From: Vulcanisaeta sp. JCM 16161
GTDB taxonomy: Archaea; Thermoproteota; Thermoprotei; Thermoproteales; Thermocladiaceae
Direction: 5' to 3'
Length of the DNA stretch: 64,000 nt
Assembly (NCBI RefSeq): GCF_001316285.1
Contig: NZ_BBDO01000003.1
Location: forward strand, 124,001 to 188,000
In this document: positions 51,743 to 63,292 of the stretch, in pieces
How the letters are laid out: every line of letters begins with the position of its first letter
How positions within the stretch are numbered: position 1 is the first letter of the stretch
The notes under the pieces: model-generated
What the model saw: the letters and a program-made list of their open reading frames with translations, nothing else
Told to the model about the DNA's origin: nothing
Databases searched by the model: none
Translations under genes and position numbers: made by a program

Positions 51743-54700
51743 CTTCTTCTCAGGCTCCTCAGCAAGGCAGCCTCAACCTGAGCCAAAATAGCATCATCAC
51801 TCAATAGGTCCATGTCCAATGCGCCGTATGGGCACTCACCGACACATGCACCACAGCCCTGGCATGCGGCTGGGTCTATCTTCACGGGCTTACCAGGCTC
51901 GCCCTTAATCGCGCCGTAGGGACAGGCCTTAACGCATAATAAACAACCAACGCACTTGCTTGGGTCTATCCTCGGTACCGAGACCTCCTTAATTATGTAA
52001 TCCCTAGACAACAGCGTCAACGCCCTGGCAGCAGCTGCATAACCCTCCAGGACAGCCTCGCCAAAGCCCCTATGAGCCCTAACCGCGCCCGCTATGAATA
52101 TTCCAGGTGTCATTGTGTCCACGGGGCCGAGCTTCGGGTGGGCCTCCATCAGGAAGCCCTCCTGATCCCTAGAAAGCCTCAAAACCCTAGAAACCTCGTC
52201 CGAGTTAGGCCTCATGGGTGTATTGAATACCACGGTATCGACATGGACCGATACATCACCACCAAGCTCCACGTCCCTAATCACGGCAATGTCATGATTA
52301 AGCGATACGTAATTCATCACATCACCTTCCCTCGGGACTCTAAGTATTGTTATACCAGCCCTCCTAACCTCCCTATATAGGTCCTCGTATTGGGTCCCAA
52401 CCGTCATGACGTCTTTAACAACGACATACACGTTCTTGCCAGCCCTCCTCAATGCCAGCGCTGTGTTAAACATTATGGCTTGGCAATAGGGCTTGCCGCA
52501 CATGTCAATGAACAATACGTCATTGCCAGTACTCAAGCCCTTACTGACTAGGTCATGTATCGTCATGACATTGAGTCCATCACTACCATTGTAATTAGCG
52601 GTGTTGACGGGGCTAGCCCCTGTGGCAACTATTATTGCGCCCACGTCGAGCTCAACGCCGTTGCTCAGGACAACGTGGAAATTACCCGTGAAGCCCGTCA
52701 CGTCCTTAACCGTAGTTCCATAGTAGACCTTAACCCTGGGATTCTCGAGAACCTTTAGCAATTTATTGATCATATCCTTAATTCTGGCGCCCTCCGGCAG
52801 GTACTTAACTACGAAATCGTTTAAGTAGGGCCACCGCATTTACTTCCTAACTCAACCACTATGGTTTCAACGCCTGCATTAGCGAGCGCATTAACGGCAG
52901 CGAGCCCCGCTGGACCACAACCAATAACCAACGCCCTCTTGATTATACCGAGCCTCTCAGGTCTGAAGGGTTTCATAAGTGGTGCCTTGGCTACTGCCAT
53001 TCTTATCATGTCCTTTGCCTTTTCTGTGGCTATCTTCCTGTCGTTGTGGACCCAGGTGTCCAGGTTCCTAATGTTCGTCATCTCCACAAGGTAAGGATTA
53101 AGACCAGCCCTCCTCGCAGCATCCTGGAAAAACCTAAGGTGGGTCGCCGGTGAACATGCCGCCACAACGACTCTGTTAAGGTTGTTTTTCTTTATCGACT
53201 CAGCGACGCGATCCAGCCCGGCCTTTGAGCAGGCGAAGGGTATGTCCTCGGCGTGAACCACGCCGGGTAATTCCCTTGAAAACTTAACTAACTCATTCAC
53301 ATCGGCGACGCCGGCTATGTTACTGCCACAGTGACAGACGAAGACGCCAATCCTCGGCTTCTCCACCTCTATGGTTTCATTAAACTCCTCAGTCTTTATC
53401 ACTGATTTACCCATGAAGCCCACGGCCTGGGCTGCCGCCGCCAAGCCCATGAGTACCGATTCCGTGATGTCGGTGGGCCCGGAGGCGCTTCCAGCCACGA
53501 ATATGCCGGGAACGTTGGTCTCGACCGGGTTTGCCGGGTTCGCCTTGATGAAGCCATATCTATCGAGTTCGAGACCCAATGCATTGGCTAACCTCTGCAG
53601 GTCCTTGGAGGGCTTCATGGTAGGCGCCAGGACGATCATGTCATAATCCTCGACCCTGACCTCCCCACTCCGCGTATTCTCGTACCTAATCCTTATTGAA
53701 CCATTAACGGGGCCTATCATCATTGGCCTACCATGGACTATCCTAACGCCCTTTTCAATGGCCCTCTGGTATAGGTTCTCGAAGCCCTTGCCGTATGTCC
53801 TAACGTCATTCATGTATAATATGGTGACGTCATCAATGCCGTGGTTCTTAGCGTAAATGGCCTGCTTAAGTAGGTACTCGCAACAGACCTTTGAGCAGTA
53901 TGGATTAGCCTTACTCGTTCTGGAGCCTATGCAGGATATGAATAGGACCTTCCTTGGGTGTTCATGGTTACTTAGCTTAATCACCTCGCCTAATGATGGT
54001 CCAGTGGCGTTGACGAGCCTCTCAAACTCCATTGCGGTGAGTATGTCCGGGTGCTTGCCGTAGCCGTACTTAGTCAGTACCTCACCGCCCTCTAGCTCGT
54101 AGCCCGTGGCCACTATGACCGCCGCCACCTCCCTCTCGATTATCCTGGGCATCATCGTGAATAGTATGGTCCTGGGTTCACAGACGCTAACACACCTATT
54201 GCAGGCTATGTTCTCAGGGGGCTTGTTTAGGCATAGGTCTGGTCTATGGCGTAGATGCCGGGCTCGGCCTGAGGGAATGGTAGGTATATCGCCTTCCTAA
54301 GGCCAATCCCGGCATTGTACTCGCTCGGGGTTGTCATGGGGCATACGTTCTCGCACAACCCGCATTTCGTACATTCATCCGTAACATACCTAGGCTTAAC
54401 GAGTATCCTAGCCTTATAACGCCCTGGCTCGCCCCTCAATTCCAGTAGCTCCGCCATTGTTAGCACCTCAATGTTCTTATTATTCGAGGTATCACTCATT
54501 AGCGGCCCCTCTATGCATATGCTGCAGTCTAGTGTTGGGAATGTCTTGTCGAGCATTGCCATCTTACCGCCGATGGTCGCCGATTTCTCGATTAATGTCA
54601 CCTTATAACCCATGTTAGCCAAAGCCAAAGCAGCCTCAATACCAGCAATACCACCGCCAATTATGAGGACTCGGTTGTTTACAAGGCCCTCCTGTACGGC

Positions 54701-55003
54701 CTTGGTACCGCCGATCTTCATTAAGTAATCCCTCACCGTTATCTCCTCCTCACGCTCGACGTATATCGCATTCGTTGGGCAGACCCTCTCGCATATGCCG
54801 CATGCTACGCAGTCAAGTTCCTTACCAGGCTTAATCCTGACGTAATGATAACCCCTCGGGTTAACCTCCTCCTTAGTCAGCTCCAGGACATTCATTGGGC
54901 ACCTCTTAACGCATAACTCATCGCCTATGCACATCTCCGGCGTAATCTTGAGCTTACCCAATGGTCTCCTTACTTTATCAATATCTAACGCCCTATAACT
55001 CAC
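51739..55003 (-). CDS. hdrA: Fused double HdrA flavoprotein
   Basis: About 1,088 residues, far above the roughly 650 of a standard HdrA. Order: N-terminal ferredoxin (CIGDELCVKRCP, with Asp at the second Cys position, and CVACGICERVCP); FAD domain 1 (IIGGGIAGIEAALALANMGY, TFPTLDCSICIEGP); inserted ferredoxin (CTKCGLCENVCP and, after a lost base near 54235, CNRCVSVCEP); HdrA core (FISCIGSRTSKANPYCSKVC, VPGIFVAGSASGPTDITESV); FVCHCGSNIAG; FAD domain 2 (VIGCGPAGLAAVNALANAGV); second break near 52840; then a terminal two-cluster ferredoxin (CVGCLLCVKACP, CQGCGACVGECP). Operon hdrA-mvhD-hdrC. Likely flavin-based electron bifurcation or confurcation with ferredoxin. Confidence 0.85.
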
Positions 55004-55222
55004 GGTTTAATGGACTGTTTCATAGATTAAAATTTTGCCTAAGTTAAAAATAAAAGATTAATAAGTCAATAGACTAACCTCTAAATTATTAAAAATTATT
55101 CATAATACATAATCATGATTTATAATTAATAAATTAATAACACCTCGGTTGCTCGCCATGAATTAGGTAAAAACGAGGGAACGTATTTAAGACAGGTAAA
55201 TTGCCAAAATTATAACGAAGGC

Positions 55223-56206
55223 CTACTTACTCCTCATTAATTGCCTCAGGAATTCACCAACCTTCTCAACCTGGCTGTTGCTTACTTGCTCAAGTAACTC
55301 CCTGAGTCTTGGCGCGCCGCGTTGATACTCGGCGACCCACTCCTTAGCGAACTCACCACTCCTAACCCTCTCGGCGGCCTCCCTCATCCTTCTCTTAACA
55401 TCCTCATTAATTACGTATGGCCCAACCGTTAAGCCGCCATACCTAGCCGTCTCGCTGACGCCAAGGAGCATCCCGGTGAGTCCCCTCTCCCATATTAAGT
55501 CCATTATTAGCTTAGCCTCGTTGATGGCCTCGAAGTAAGCCACCTCCGGTTGGTAACCAAGTTCCACCATAACCTCAAAACCATACCTCAACAACTGCAG
55601 CAGCCCGCCAACTAATACGTTCTGCTCACCTATTAGGTCGGTCTCCGTCTCCTCAGCGAAGGTTGTCTCTATAACACCAACCCTCGTGAACCCATTGGCC
55701 TTTGCAATCGCCAACGCAGTCTTTAGGGCATTCCCGGTGAAGTCCTGGTGAACAGCAACCAGCGCCGGAACGCCCCAACCCCTGACGAATTCATCCCTAA
55801 CAGCCTTACCGGGCGCCTTGGGCGCTATTAAGACGACATCGACATCACTCGGCGGCTTTATTAGCCCGAACCTAATGTTGAAGCCGTGGGCAAAGACCAC
55901 GGTCATGCCGCGCCTAATGTTTGGCGCAATTTCCGATTCCCAAACACTTGGCTGTACCATGTCGGGCAGCAGAACCGCTATTACATCCGCCCTCCTAACC
56001 GCATCACCCACTGGGTAAACCTCAAACCCCTCCTGCCTAGCCAGGTCAAAGCTCTTGCCCGGCCTAACACCAACGATGACCCTAACACCACTATCCCTCA
56101 TGTTCAACGCCCACGCCCTACCCTGAATGCCATAGCCCAACACCGCAATTACCTTATCCCTTATCACCGATAGGTCTGCATCCCCATCTTTGTATATCCT
56201 AGCCAT
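55223..56206 (-). CDS. ilvC: Ketol-acid reductoisomerase IlvC
   Basis: 327 residues, intact, class I (short). KVIAVLGYGIQGRAWALNMR, ADVIAVLLPDMVQPSVWESE, VVFAHGFNIRFGLIKPPSDV, LIAPKAPGKAVRDEFVRG and the Mg site TTFAEETETDLIGEQNVLVG. Overlaps ilvN by 8 nt. The acid residues after VGVRPGKS may set cofactor preference; not judged. Confidence 0.96.
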   Translation of the reverse strand: MARIYKDGDADLSVIRDKVIAVLGYGIQGRAWALNMRDSGVRVIVGVRPGKSFDLARQEGFEVYPVGDAVRRADVIAVLLPDMVQPSVWESEIAPNIRRGMTVVFAHGFNIRFGLIKPPSDVDVVLIAPKAPGKAVRDEFVRGWGVPALVAVHQDFTGNALKTALAIAKANGFTRVGVIETTFAEETETDLIGEQNVLVGGLLQLLRYGFEVMVELGYQPEVAYFEAINEAKLIMDLIWERGLTGMLLGVSETARYGGLTVGPYVINEDVKRRMREAAERVRSGEFAKEWVAEYQRGAPRLRELLEQVSNSQVEKVGEFLRQLMRSK

Positions 56207-56489
56207 TACTAACCACCACCTTATTCATGTGTACTTCTTCGGGCATATATTTAACATTTACCACATCGTAGAGCTTATCAAGTTTATTACAGACCCACCT
56301 AACCTCATCCTCCTCACCCCTAGCCCTGATGGAAACCTTAATCACTGAGTCACTCATGTCCACCACCACGCGCTTAATCGTTATCTTGCCCCTCCTGATT
56401 ACGTTCATAGCCCTAACCACGGCATCGAATGGGTTAACCTCATTACTCATCATGACCTCTATCGAGAAATCACCCTCCATAGCCATCAC
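56199..56489 (-). CDS. ilvN: Acetolactate synthase regulatory subunit (short ACT form)
   Basis: 96 residues. One ACT-like domain (FDAVVRAMNVIRRGKITIKR and SDSVIKVSIRARGEEDEVRW) and no C-terminal IlvN domain, so it resembles short small subunits of the IlvM type. Placed between ilvB and ilvC on the same strand. GTG 56489 or ATG 56486 starts. Valine binding is inference. Confidence 0.8.
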   Translation of the reverse strand: MMAMEGDFSIEVMMSNEVNPFDAVVRAMNVIRRGKITIKRVVVDMSDSVIKVSIRARGEEDEVRWVCNKLDKLYDVVNVKYMPEEVHMNKVVVSNG

Positions 56490-56509
56490 CTGGGTACCTG
56501 AGGTCGACC

Positions 56510-58205
56510 TTAAAGCTCCGGGAGTATGACCTCCTCAAGCCATTTACCTGACGGTACGAAGGGCAGGACGAAATCCCTCTCCCTATCAATGGTTATGTCG
56601 ACGATCAACGCCTCATTATTCCTAACGGCCCTCGCACGGCACTCCTCAACTCCTCGTAATTACTCGGCCTAACACCCTCTATTCCATATGCCTCGGCTAT
56701 CTTCATGAAGTCCGGGTTGACGTTAAAGTCCACGGCGATTATCCTCCTATTATACAGCATTACCTGCCAATGCCTGACGAGCATGAGCGTTGAGTTATCG
56801 AATATGGTCACTATCACGGGTAGGTTATACTCACGAATAAGGGCCAGGTTCTGCATTGTCATTTGGAATGAGCCATCGCCATCAATATCGAGCACGGGCA
56901 CGTCGGGCCTGGCTATCTTTGCACCCAGGGCCGCGGGTAACCCAAACCCCATGGTGCCAAGGCCTGCGCTGGTTATGAAGGTTCCAGGTACGTAAACATC
57001 CCAGTGAAGCTCACACCACATTTGGTGGCTACCAACACCAGTAGTGGTTATTGAGTGTGGTGGCATCACCTCCCTAAGGACCTTTAAGACTCTCCACGGC
57101 GCGAACCCATCAATGTTAACCCTCCTCCTGTACTCCTCATAACTCTCCTTAATACCCCTTAACCACTTAATGAATGCTTCATGCCTTCTCTCGAGGGCCT
57201 TGGGCATGAGCTTAATCATGGTCGAGAGGACGGCCTTGGCGTCGCCGACAATACCGACCTCGGGCTTAACGTTCTTACCAATCTCGCTTCTGTCGATGTC
57301 CACGTGTATTATCTTCCTACCCCTCCTAAACTCGTTGAAGTTGCCCACGGTTCTATCGCTGAACCTTGTGCCGACTGCCAATATTACGTCGGCATTTATT
57401 ATGGCTGCATCGGCCTCAAGCCTACCATGCATTCCCGAGGGACCCATAACCAATGGGTGATTACTAGGTACGCAGTTCTTACCTGGCAGCGTGGTGACTA
57501 TGGGCATGCCTATTAATTCGGCGAGGGTCAGGACCTCGTTGGTCGCGCCACTCCAACAAACACCACCGCCGACCAGCATCACGGGTCTCTCTGCGTTTAG
57601 GAGTAGTTTGAGTGCGTAGGCGATTAATGAGGGGTCTGGCTCGGGGATTGCCTTCCTGGCTATTCTTATTACCCTGCCTTAACGATTGTCGGGTTTACAT
57701 CCATTAACTGCACATCCCTCGGTAAATCAATAACTACGGGGCCTGGCCTACCATCTGTTGATATTTCATAGGCAGCCTTGTACACGGGGACCAGGTCCTC
57801 AGGCCTCTTGACCATGAATGTGTGCTTGGTGACGGGCATCGTAGCGCCGACGATGTCCGTCTCCTGAAAGGCATCCCTTCCGAAGAATGCAGTTGGTACT
57901 TGACCCGTTATTGCTATTAGTGGTGATGAGTCCATCATCGCGTTGGTGAGCCCGGTTAGTAAGTTTGTGGCGCCTGGGCCTGATGTGACGACCACGGTCA
58001 TGGGCCTCCTCATGACCCTACCATAGGCATCCGCGGCATGTATGGCGCCCTGCTCATGCCTAAACATATAAACCTTAATATTAGAATTATATAGTGCATC
58101 GAAGAACGGCATTATCTGGCCACCAATAATGCCAAAGACCTCCCTAACGCCCATACCCTCCATCTCCTTAACCAGTAAATCAACGGCTCTAGGCATTATG
58201 ACCAC
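56510..58205 (-). CDS. ilvB: Acetolactate synthase catalytic subunit IlvB
   Basis: TPP/FAD enzyme. VREVFGIIGGQIMPFFDALY, YMFRHEQGAIHAADAYGRV with the catalytic Glu, TSGPGATNLLTGLTNAMMDS, PVVIDLPRDVQ; middle AVGTRFSDRTVGNF; TPP motif LDIDGDGSFQMTMQNLALIR with IFDNSTLMLVRHW. Bases lost near 57670 and 56640; the end is VPSGKWLEEVILPEL to TAA 56510-56512. About 567 residues. First gene of ilvB-ilvN-ilvC. Confidence 0.94.
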
Positions 58206-58390
58206 CCAACGCGCTCATTTCATGCCTACTCATGGTGGCTCCTAACCGTGAGTTTGACGAGTCGTTTCCATCATACGTAAAGAATAAAGCACCTCATCAT
58301 ACATAAGTCAATTTATAGAATATTTAAGCTTTTCCGCCATATAACTAATATAATGTGATTTATTGGATGTTTATGGTTATTCTATATCCT

Positions 58391-58410
58391 AGGGAAATGC
58401 TTAAATAAAG
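58391..58410 (+). promoter_or_regulatory. Shared TATA-linked element near leuA
   Basis: AGGGAAATGCTTAAATAAAG resembles the thrC element GGTAATGCTTAAATAA with one change. TTAAATAAA would place transcription start near 58430, giving a leader of about 55 nt before GTG 58485. Confidence 0.4.
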
Positions 58411-58484
58411 TATTTTTATTAATGGGTACGGTGGGTTAGATTGCTCAGGGAGACGTAGTTAGGGTCTCGCCTGGGAGTAAATAC

Positions 58485-59618
58485 GTGAGGTTATTAGATA
58501 CGACGCTTAGGGATGGTGAACAAACACCCGGCGTTGCTCTTAAACCTGAGGATAAGTTGGCTATTGCGTTAAAACTTGAGGAGTTGGGCGTTGATTCCAT
58601 AGAGGCTGGCTTCCCAATAGTTAGTGATGGTGAGTTCAGGGCCGTTAAGTCAATAGCGAGGGAGGTAAGTAACTCCGAGGTCATTGCATTGGCGAGAACC
58701 AGGAGGGAGGATATTGATCGTGTAATTGATGCTGATGTACCGGCGGTTCACATATTCATAGCAACATCAGACCTACACATGAGGTATAAGCTTAGGATGG
58801 GTAGGGAGGAGGTCGTGGAGGCCGCGGTGAACGCGGTCACCTACGCCAAGTCCCATGGACTAACAGTGGAATTCAGCGCGGAGGATGCGACGAGGAGCGA
58901 CCCCAAGTTCCTGGCCAGGGTATTTCAGGAGGTTGTTAATGCAGGTGCTGATAGGCTTGACATTGCGGACACGGTTGGCGTAATGTGGCCTAGTAAGATG
59001 GCGTCGCTTGTGAGGTTTGTTAGGGAGAACGTCAGGGGTAATTACCTACTTAGTGTGCATTGTCATGATGACTTCGGAATGGCCGTGGCAAATAGCGTGG
59101 CAGCTATTGAGGCTGGCGCTGACCAGGCCCACGGCACGATAAATGGGGTTGGGGAGAGGGCGGGTAATGCGGCGCTTGAGGAGATTGCGGCTGCCGTGAG
59201 GTTCCTACTCAATTATGATGTTGGCATTAAGTTCGAGAAAATTAAGGAGGTCTCTGACCTGGTCTCGAAGCTCTTCGGTATACCTGTGCCGCCTAATAAG
59301 GCTATCGTCGGGGCCAACGCCTTCTCCCATGAGTCGGGTATTCACGTACATGGGGTGCTCTCGAACCCACTGACCTATGAGCCGATAGACCCAGGGGCTG
59401 TGGGCATGAGTAGGAGGATAGTCGTTGGGAAGCATAGCGGTAGGCATTCAATAATGTATGTGTTAAGGTCCATGGGCATTGAACCACGTGATGACATAGT
59501 CAATACCGTGCTGAGGAGAATTAAGGAGTTAGGTGACATGGGTATTAGGGCGTCTGAGGAGGATATTAGGCACATAGTAATGGAGGTGCTTAACCAAGGT
59601 AGTGATAGGCCGTATTAA
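58485..59618 (+). CDS. leuA: 2-isopropylmalate synthase LeuA (short form)
   Basis: 377 residues, intact. MRLLDTTLRDGEQTPGVALK, SIEAGFPIVSDGEFRAVKSI, LSVHCHDDFGMAVANSVAAI, AHGTINGVGERAGNAALEEI, ANAFSHESGIHVHGVL and VGKHSGRHSIMYVLRSMGI. It lacks the C-terminal LeuA-dimer regulatory domain that CimA carries here. A homocitrate synthase role is possible for this subfamily in archaea. GTG 58485 is the only start in frame before a stop at 58437. Confidence 0.87.
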   Translation: MRLLDTTLRDGEQTPGVALKPEDKLAIALKLEELGVDSIEAGFPIVSDGEFRAVKSIAREVSNSEVIALARTRREDIDRVIDADVPAVHIFIATSDLHMRYKLRMGREEVVEAAVNAVTYAKSHGLTVEFSAEDATRSDPKFLARVFQEVVNAGADRLDIADTVGVMWPSKMASLVRFVRENVRGNYLLSVHCHDDFGMAVANSVAAIEAGADQAHGTINGVGERAGNAALEEIAAAVRFLLNYDVGIKFEKIKEVSDLVSKLFGIPVPPNKAIVGANAFSHESGIHVHGVLSNPLTYEPIDPGAVGMSRRIVVGKHSGRHSIMYVLRSMGIEPRDDIVNTVLRRIKELGDMGIRASEEDIRHIVMEVLNQGSDRPY

Positions 59619-59666
59619 GAAAGCCCCTATGCATGTTTGATTTAACGCGTTTAAAATAGGCACTAA

Positions 59667-60014
59667 TCACTCCCTTAAGTACTTATCCTCACCCCTTAAC
59701 CAATCATCCCTAATTGGTGAGTAGACATCAATCACGAGCGAGTCCTCAAGCGCCTCAACACTGTGCACGGTATTTGGTGGTATGTGAACCACATCACCGG
59801 GTTCGGCTATGTACGTGTCATTATTCACGACAAACCTCAGCCTTCCCTTAACCACTATGGAGACCTGCTCATGTGCGTGAGAATGCGGCTTAACAACGGA
59901 ACCCCTCAACAACTTAAATTGGGCTACCGTAACCCTAGAGCCATGCATATGCCTCCTATAAATCAACTCACCAAGCCTCTCCCAATTAGTCTCCTCATAC
60001 TTAAGCAGTGCCAT
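59667..60014 (-). CDS. Small cupin-domain protein
   Basis: 115 residues, intact. Cupin metal motif HSHAHEQVSIVVKGRLRF with GDVVHIPPNTVHSVEAL, so one conserved beta-barrel with the usual His-His-Glu-His set. The ligand is unknown. Divergent from leuB with about 98 bp between; no operon partner. Confidence 0.8.
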   Translation of the reverse strand: MALLKYEETNWERLGELIYRRHMHGSRVTVAQFKLLRGSVVKPHSHAHEQVSIVVKGRLRFVVNNDTYIAEPGDVVHIPPNTVHSVEALEDSLVIDVYSPIRDDWLRGEDKYLRE

Positions 60015-60112
60015 GCCTAACCCATACCTTAGAAGTATTTAAGTACTTAAACCTAAACAGTATTTTCTATAATTAGCAATGCATAAAAAAATAGGCTATG
60101 TAGTAAGGCCCA

Positions 60113-61118
60113 ATGAGGGTGGCGGTGATTGAGGGTGACGGTATTGGGCCTGAGGTAACGAGGTCCGCGTTAGAGGTCCTTAAGACTGCCGCGTCTAAGT
60201 ATGGCTTAAGTATCGACATAGTGAATGTTGAGGCTGGCGATAACGCACTTCGTAAGTACGGTGAGGCATTACCAAGCAAGTATTGGTCAGTAATAGAGAG
60301 TTCCGACGCAATCCTGAAGGGGCCCGTTGGCGAGAGCGCCGGTGAGGTGGTTGTTAGGTTGAGGAGGGGGTTGGACCTATACGCCAATATCAGGCCTGCC
60401 AGGAACTACCCGGGGGTTAAGGCTGTGAGGGACGGCGTTGATTTGGTCATTGTGCGTGAGAATACGGAGGACGTCTACGTGAGGGCTGAGTACATGTTCA
60501 GTAACGACACTGCAGTGGCCCTTAGGGTAATAACCAGGAGAGCCAGTGAGCGCATTGCCAGGGTCGCCCTAAACATGGCCAGGACCAGGCGTAGGAGGGT
60601 AACCATTGTTCATAAGGCCAACGTACTAACAGTGTCCGATGGCTATTTAGGAATGTCGTTAAGGAGATTGCCAGGGAGTACCCCGAGGTTGCGGTTGACG
60701 AGATGTACGTGGATGCGGCGGTTATGGACCTGGTCAGGAGGCCCCAGGACTTTGACGTAATAGTCACGACAAACCTCTACGGCGACATACTCAGTGACTT
60801 GGCGGCCTACGTGACCGGTAGCATTGGCTTGCGCCATCGGCCAACATAGGCGATAATAAGGCGTTATTCGAGCCAATACACGGCGCGGCCTTCGACATAG
60901 CCGGTAAGGGAATTGCAAACCCGACCGCGATGATTTTGAGCACAGCATGGATGCTCAGATGGTACGGTGAGAGGACGGGAAGTAATAACTACGTGATGGC
61001 CGGGAATGCCATTGAAAATGCTGTGATAAGCGCCCTAAGTCAGGGCGTACATACGCCAGACCTGGGTGGTAACTACACGACGGAATCCTTCACTTCCATG
61101 GTCCTTAAATTTATTTAG
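60113..61118 (+). CDS. leuB: 3-isopropylmalate dehydrogenase family LeuB
   Basis: Beta-decarboxylating dehydrogenase, about 336 residues. [111 protein letters not shown] and [20 protein letters not shown]. Bases lost near 60642 and near 60830 (TTGGCGCC read as TTGCGCC in GLAPSANIG). IPMDH versus isocitrate or homoisocitrate specificity is not settled, but the leu/ilv context favours LeuB. Confidence 0.88.
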
Positions 61119-61283
61119 TATTTATTACGCAAATTCTTCGAAATAATTACATGTTATTGCTTCGTCATTGTATAAATATTTAATATATAAAACATTCGAT
61201 AATTTAAAAATAGCTTATTTACATATTTCCTAGGATATATAAAACTTAAATACTCTTTACATAAGCTTATTTATTGCATATAT

Positions 61284-63259
61284 ATGGTGCTACCCATTAA
61301 ATATCCAGCGGATTGCGGTATCTTCGGCGTAATTAGGCGTGGTAATAACTCGGATAAGGTGGGTGGTGACCTTGTTGTTAAAGCCTTAGAAACAATTAAG
61401 TTCAGGGGCGCCGGACTGGGTTCAGGCTTCGCCTTATTTAATCATGAGTCCATGGGCTTTAAAATGGGCATCTTCGTTAAGGAGGAGTTCATGAAGAATG
61501 CGGTGGATATTGTGGAGTCGTTAATGAGGGATTACGGCTTTGGACCCATTGATGTGAGGGTTAGGAATAAGCTTGGCCCCATGGCTGACCTCGAGGCTCG
61601 GGTCCTGGGCAATAATAGGTCTAATGGAAAGATTGCTGACGCCATTAATGCTATTAATGACCTACTGTGGGAGGGTAGGGTTGGCAGGGTGTATTACTGG
61701 GGCGAGCATGTTAACGTGTTTAAGGGCGTTGGTTACCCAAGCGATATTGCCTCAGTGTATAGTGTTGATAGGTATAGCGCGGACCTATGGATTGCACACA
61801 CGAGGTTCCCAACGAATTCGCCCGGCTACCTACCCTATTGGTCGCACCCATTCTCGGTAAATGACATAGCGGTTGTGCATAATGGTGAGTTGAGTAGTTA
61901 TGGAAATCACATAAACGCTCTCTACTATAATTACGGTTTAGGCTCATTCGTAGGCACTGACAGCGAGGTCGTGGCCTATTTAATGAATTACTTACTACAT
62001 GTACAGGGGCTTGGCATAGAGGATGCCGTTAGGGTGTTGATTGGGGAGTCGCCTAAGCATGTTCATGGCCATGGCGCATTATCACTAATTAGGCGGTTCA
62101 GGTGGGCAATGCTTGACGGGCCCTTTGCCATACTCATGGGTATTTACCACAATGATGATTTATACCTCATAGCCCTGGCTGATAGGTTTAAGCTTAGGCC
62201 CATCGTTATTGGTATGGATGATAATTACTACTACGTGGCCAGTGAGGAGGCCGCCATTAGGGCCGTATCACCTAATGCCAGGGTCTGGACCTTGAGCCAG
62301 GTGGCTACTTCATTACCTCATTAAAGCGTGGCGTCATTTCGTGGGGTAGGGCTAGGGAGGAGGTGGATGTCTTCTTCCCGGCTAGGTCCTTCCCAACGTA
62401 TGTGGGTAAGGACGCTATTGATGCCGAGGGCCTTAGTTATAAGGAACTGAATGAGGAAATACTAAGGAGGGCATTGGGCGGAGCCAGGGTCATTAGGGTG
62501 GTAAATGTCAGGGGCCATAGATTCATTGGCGTGAATCTGCCGAGGCATGGCATAAGGGACATCAAGGTCGAGATATACGGCACACCAGGTAATTCCCTCG
62601 CAAACCTAAACAACGGCGTTGAATTTGTGGTCTATGGGAATGCACAGGATGATGTTGCGGATACAATGCATGACGGCAGGGTCATAGTACATGGTGATGC
62701 GAGGGATGTGCTTGGCCAGGCATTGCAGGGTGGTGAGGTCTTTATTAGGGGTAATGCGGGCAATAGGGTTGGCATTCAAATGCGTGAGTACCGTGATAGG
62801 AGGCCCTACTTAATAATTGGTGGTAGGGTTGATGATTACCTGGGCGAGTACATGGCGGGTGGCGTCGTGATGGTCCTCGGCATCGACTCAATAAATAGAT
62901 GCAGTATACCACTGGTTGGTAAGCACGTCGGTAGCGGCATGGTTGGCGGTAGGATATACATTAGGGGCAAAGTACCTGAGCAAAGGATTGGCTTAACAAT
63001 TCCTTACCCTGAACTTAAGGAATTCCTTGACGCCATTAAGGATGAGGGCCTAGGGCAGGATGAAGCAAATAGGTTACTGGGTGTGATAACGCATTCAGAG
63101 CACGTTAGGAGAAATAGGGTTGAATATAGGGATTTAAATGAGGATGAGGTTAGGGAGTTGGAACCCATAATACGTAGGTTTGCCCGAGAATTTAATGTAA
63201 GTGAGTCCATAATTGATTATTTACTAAGTTCTAGGTATACCGTAGTGACTGCCGAGTAG
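61284..63259 (+). CDS. Archaeal glutamate synthase: glutaminase fused to GXGXG domain
   Basis: The N-terminal part (about 345 residues) is a class II amidotransferase: ADCGIFGVIRRGNNSDKVGG with the Cys nucleophile, IKFRGAGLGSGFALFNHES, DLWIAHTRFPTNSPGYLPYW, DIAVVHNGELSSYGNHINAL and GTDSEVVAYLMNYLL. A base lost near 62300 makes a stop; restored, the frame runs GYFITSLKRGVISWGRAREE into the GXGXG helix domain (YGNAQDDVADTMHDGRVIVH, GGEVFIRGNAGNRVGIQ, GGRVDDYLGEYMAGGVVMVL). So one protein of about 658 residues is likely, whereas methanogens encode these parts separately. The FMN domain gene follows. Confidence 0.82.
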
Positions 63260-63292
63260 TTATTAATGACTGTAATATATATTATCTAAAGT

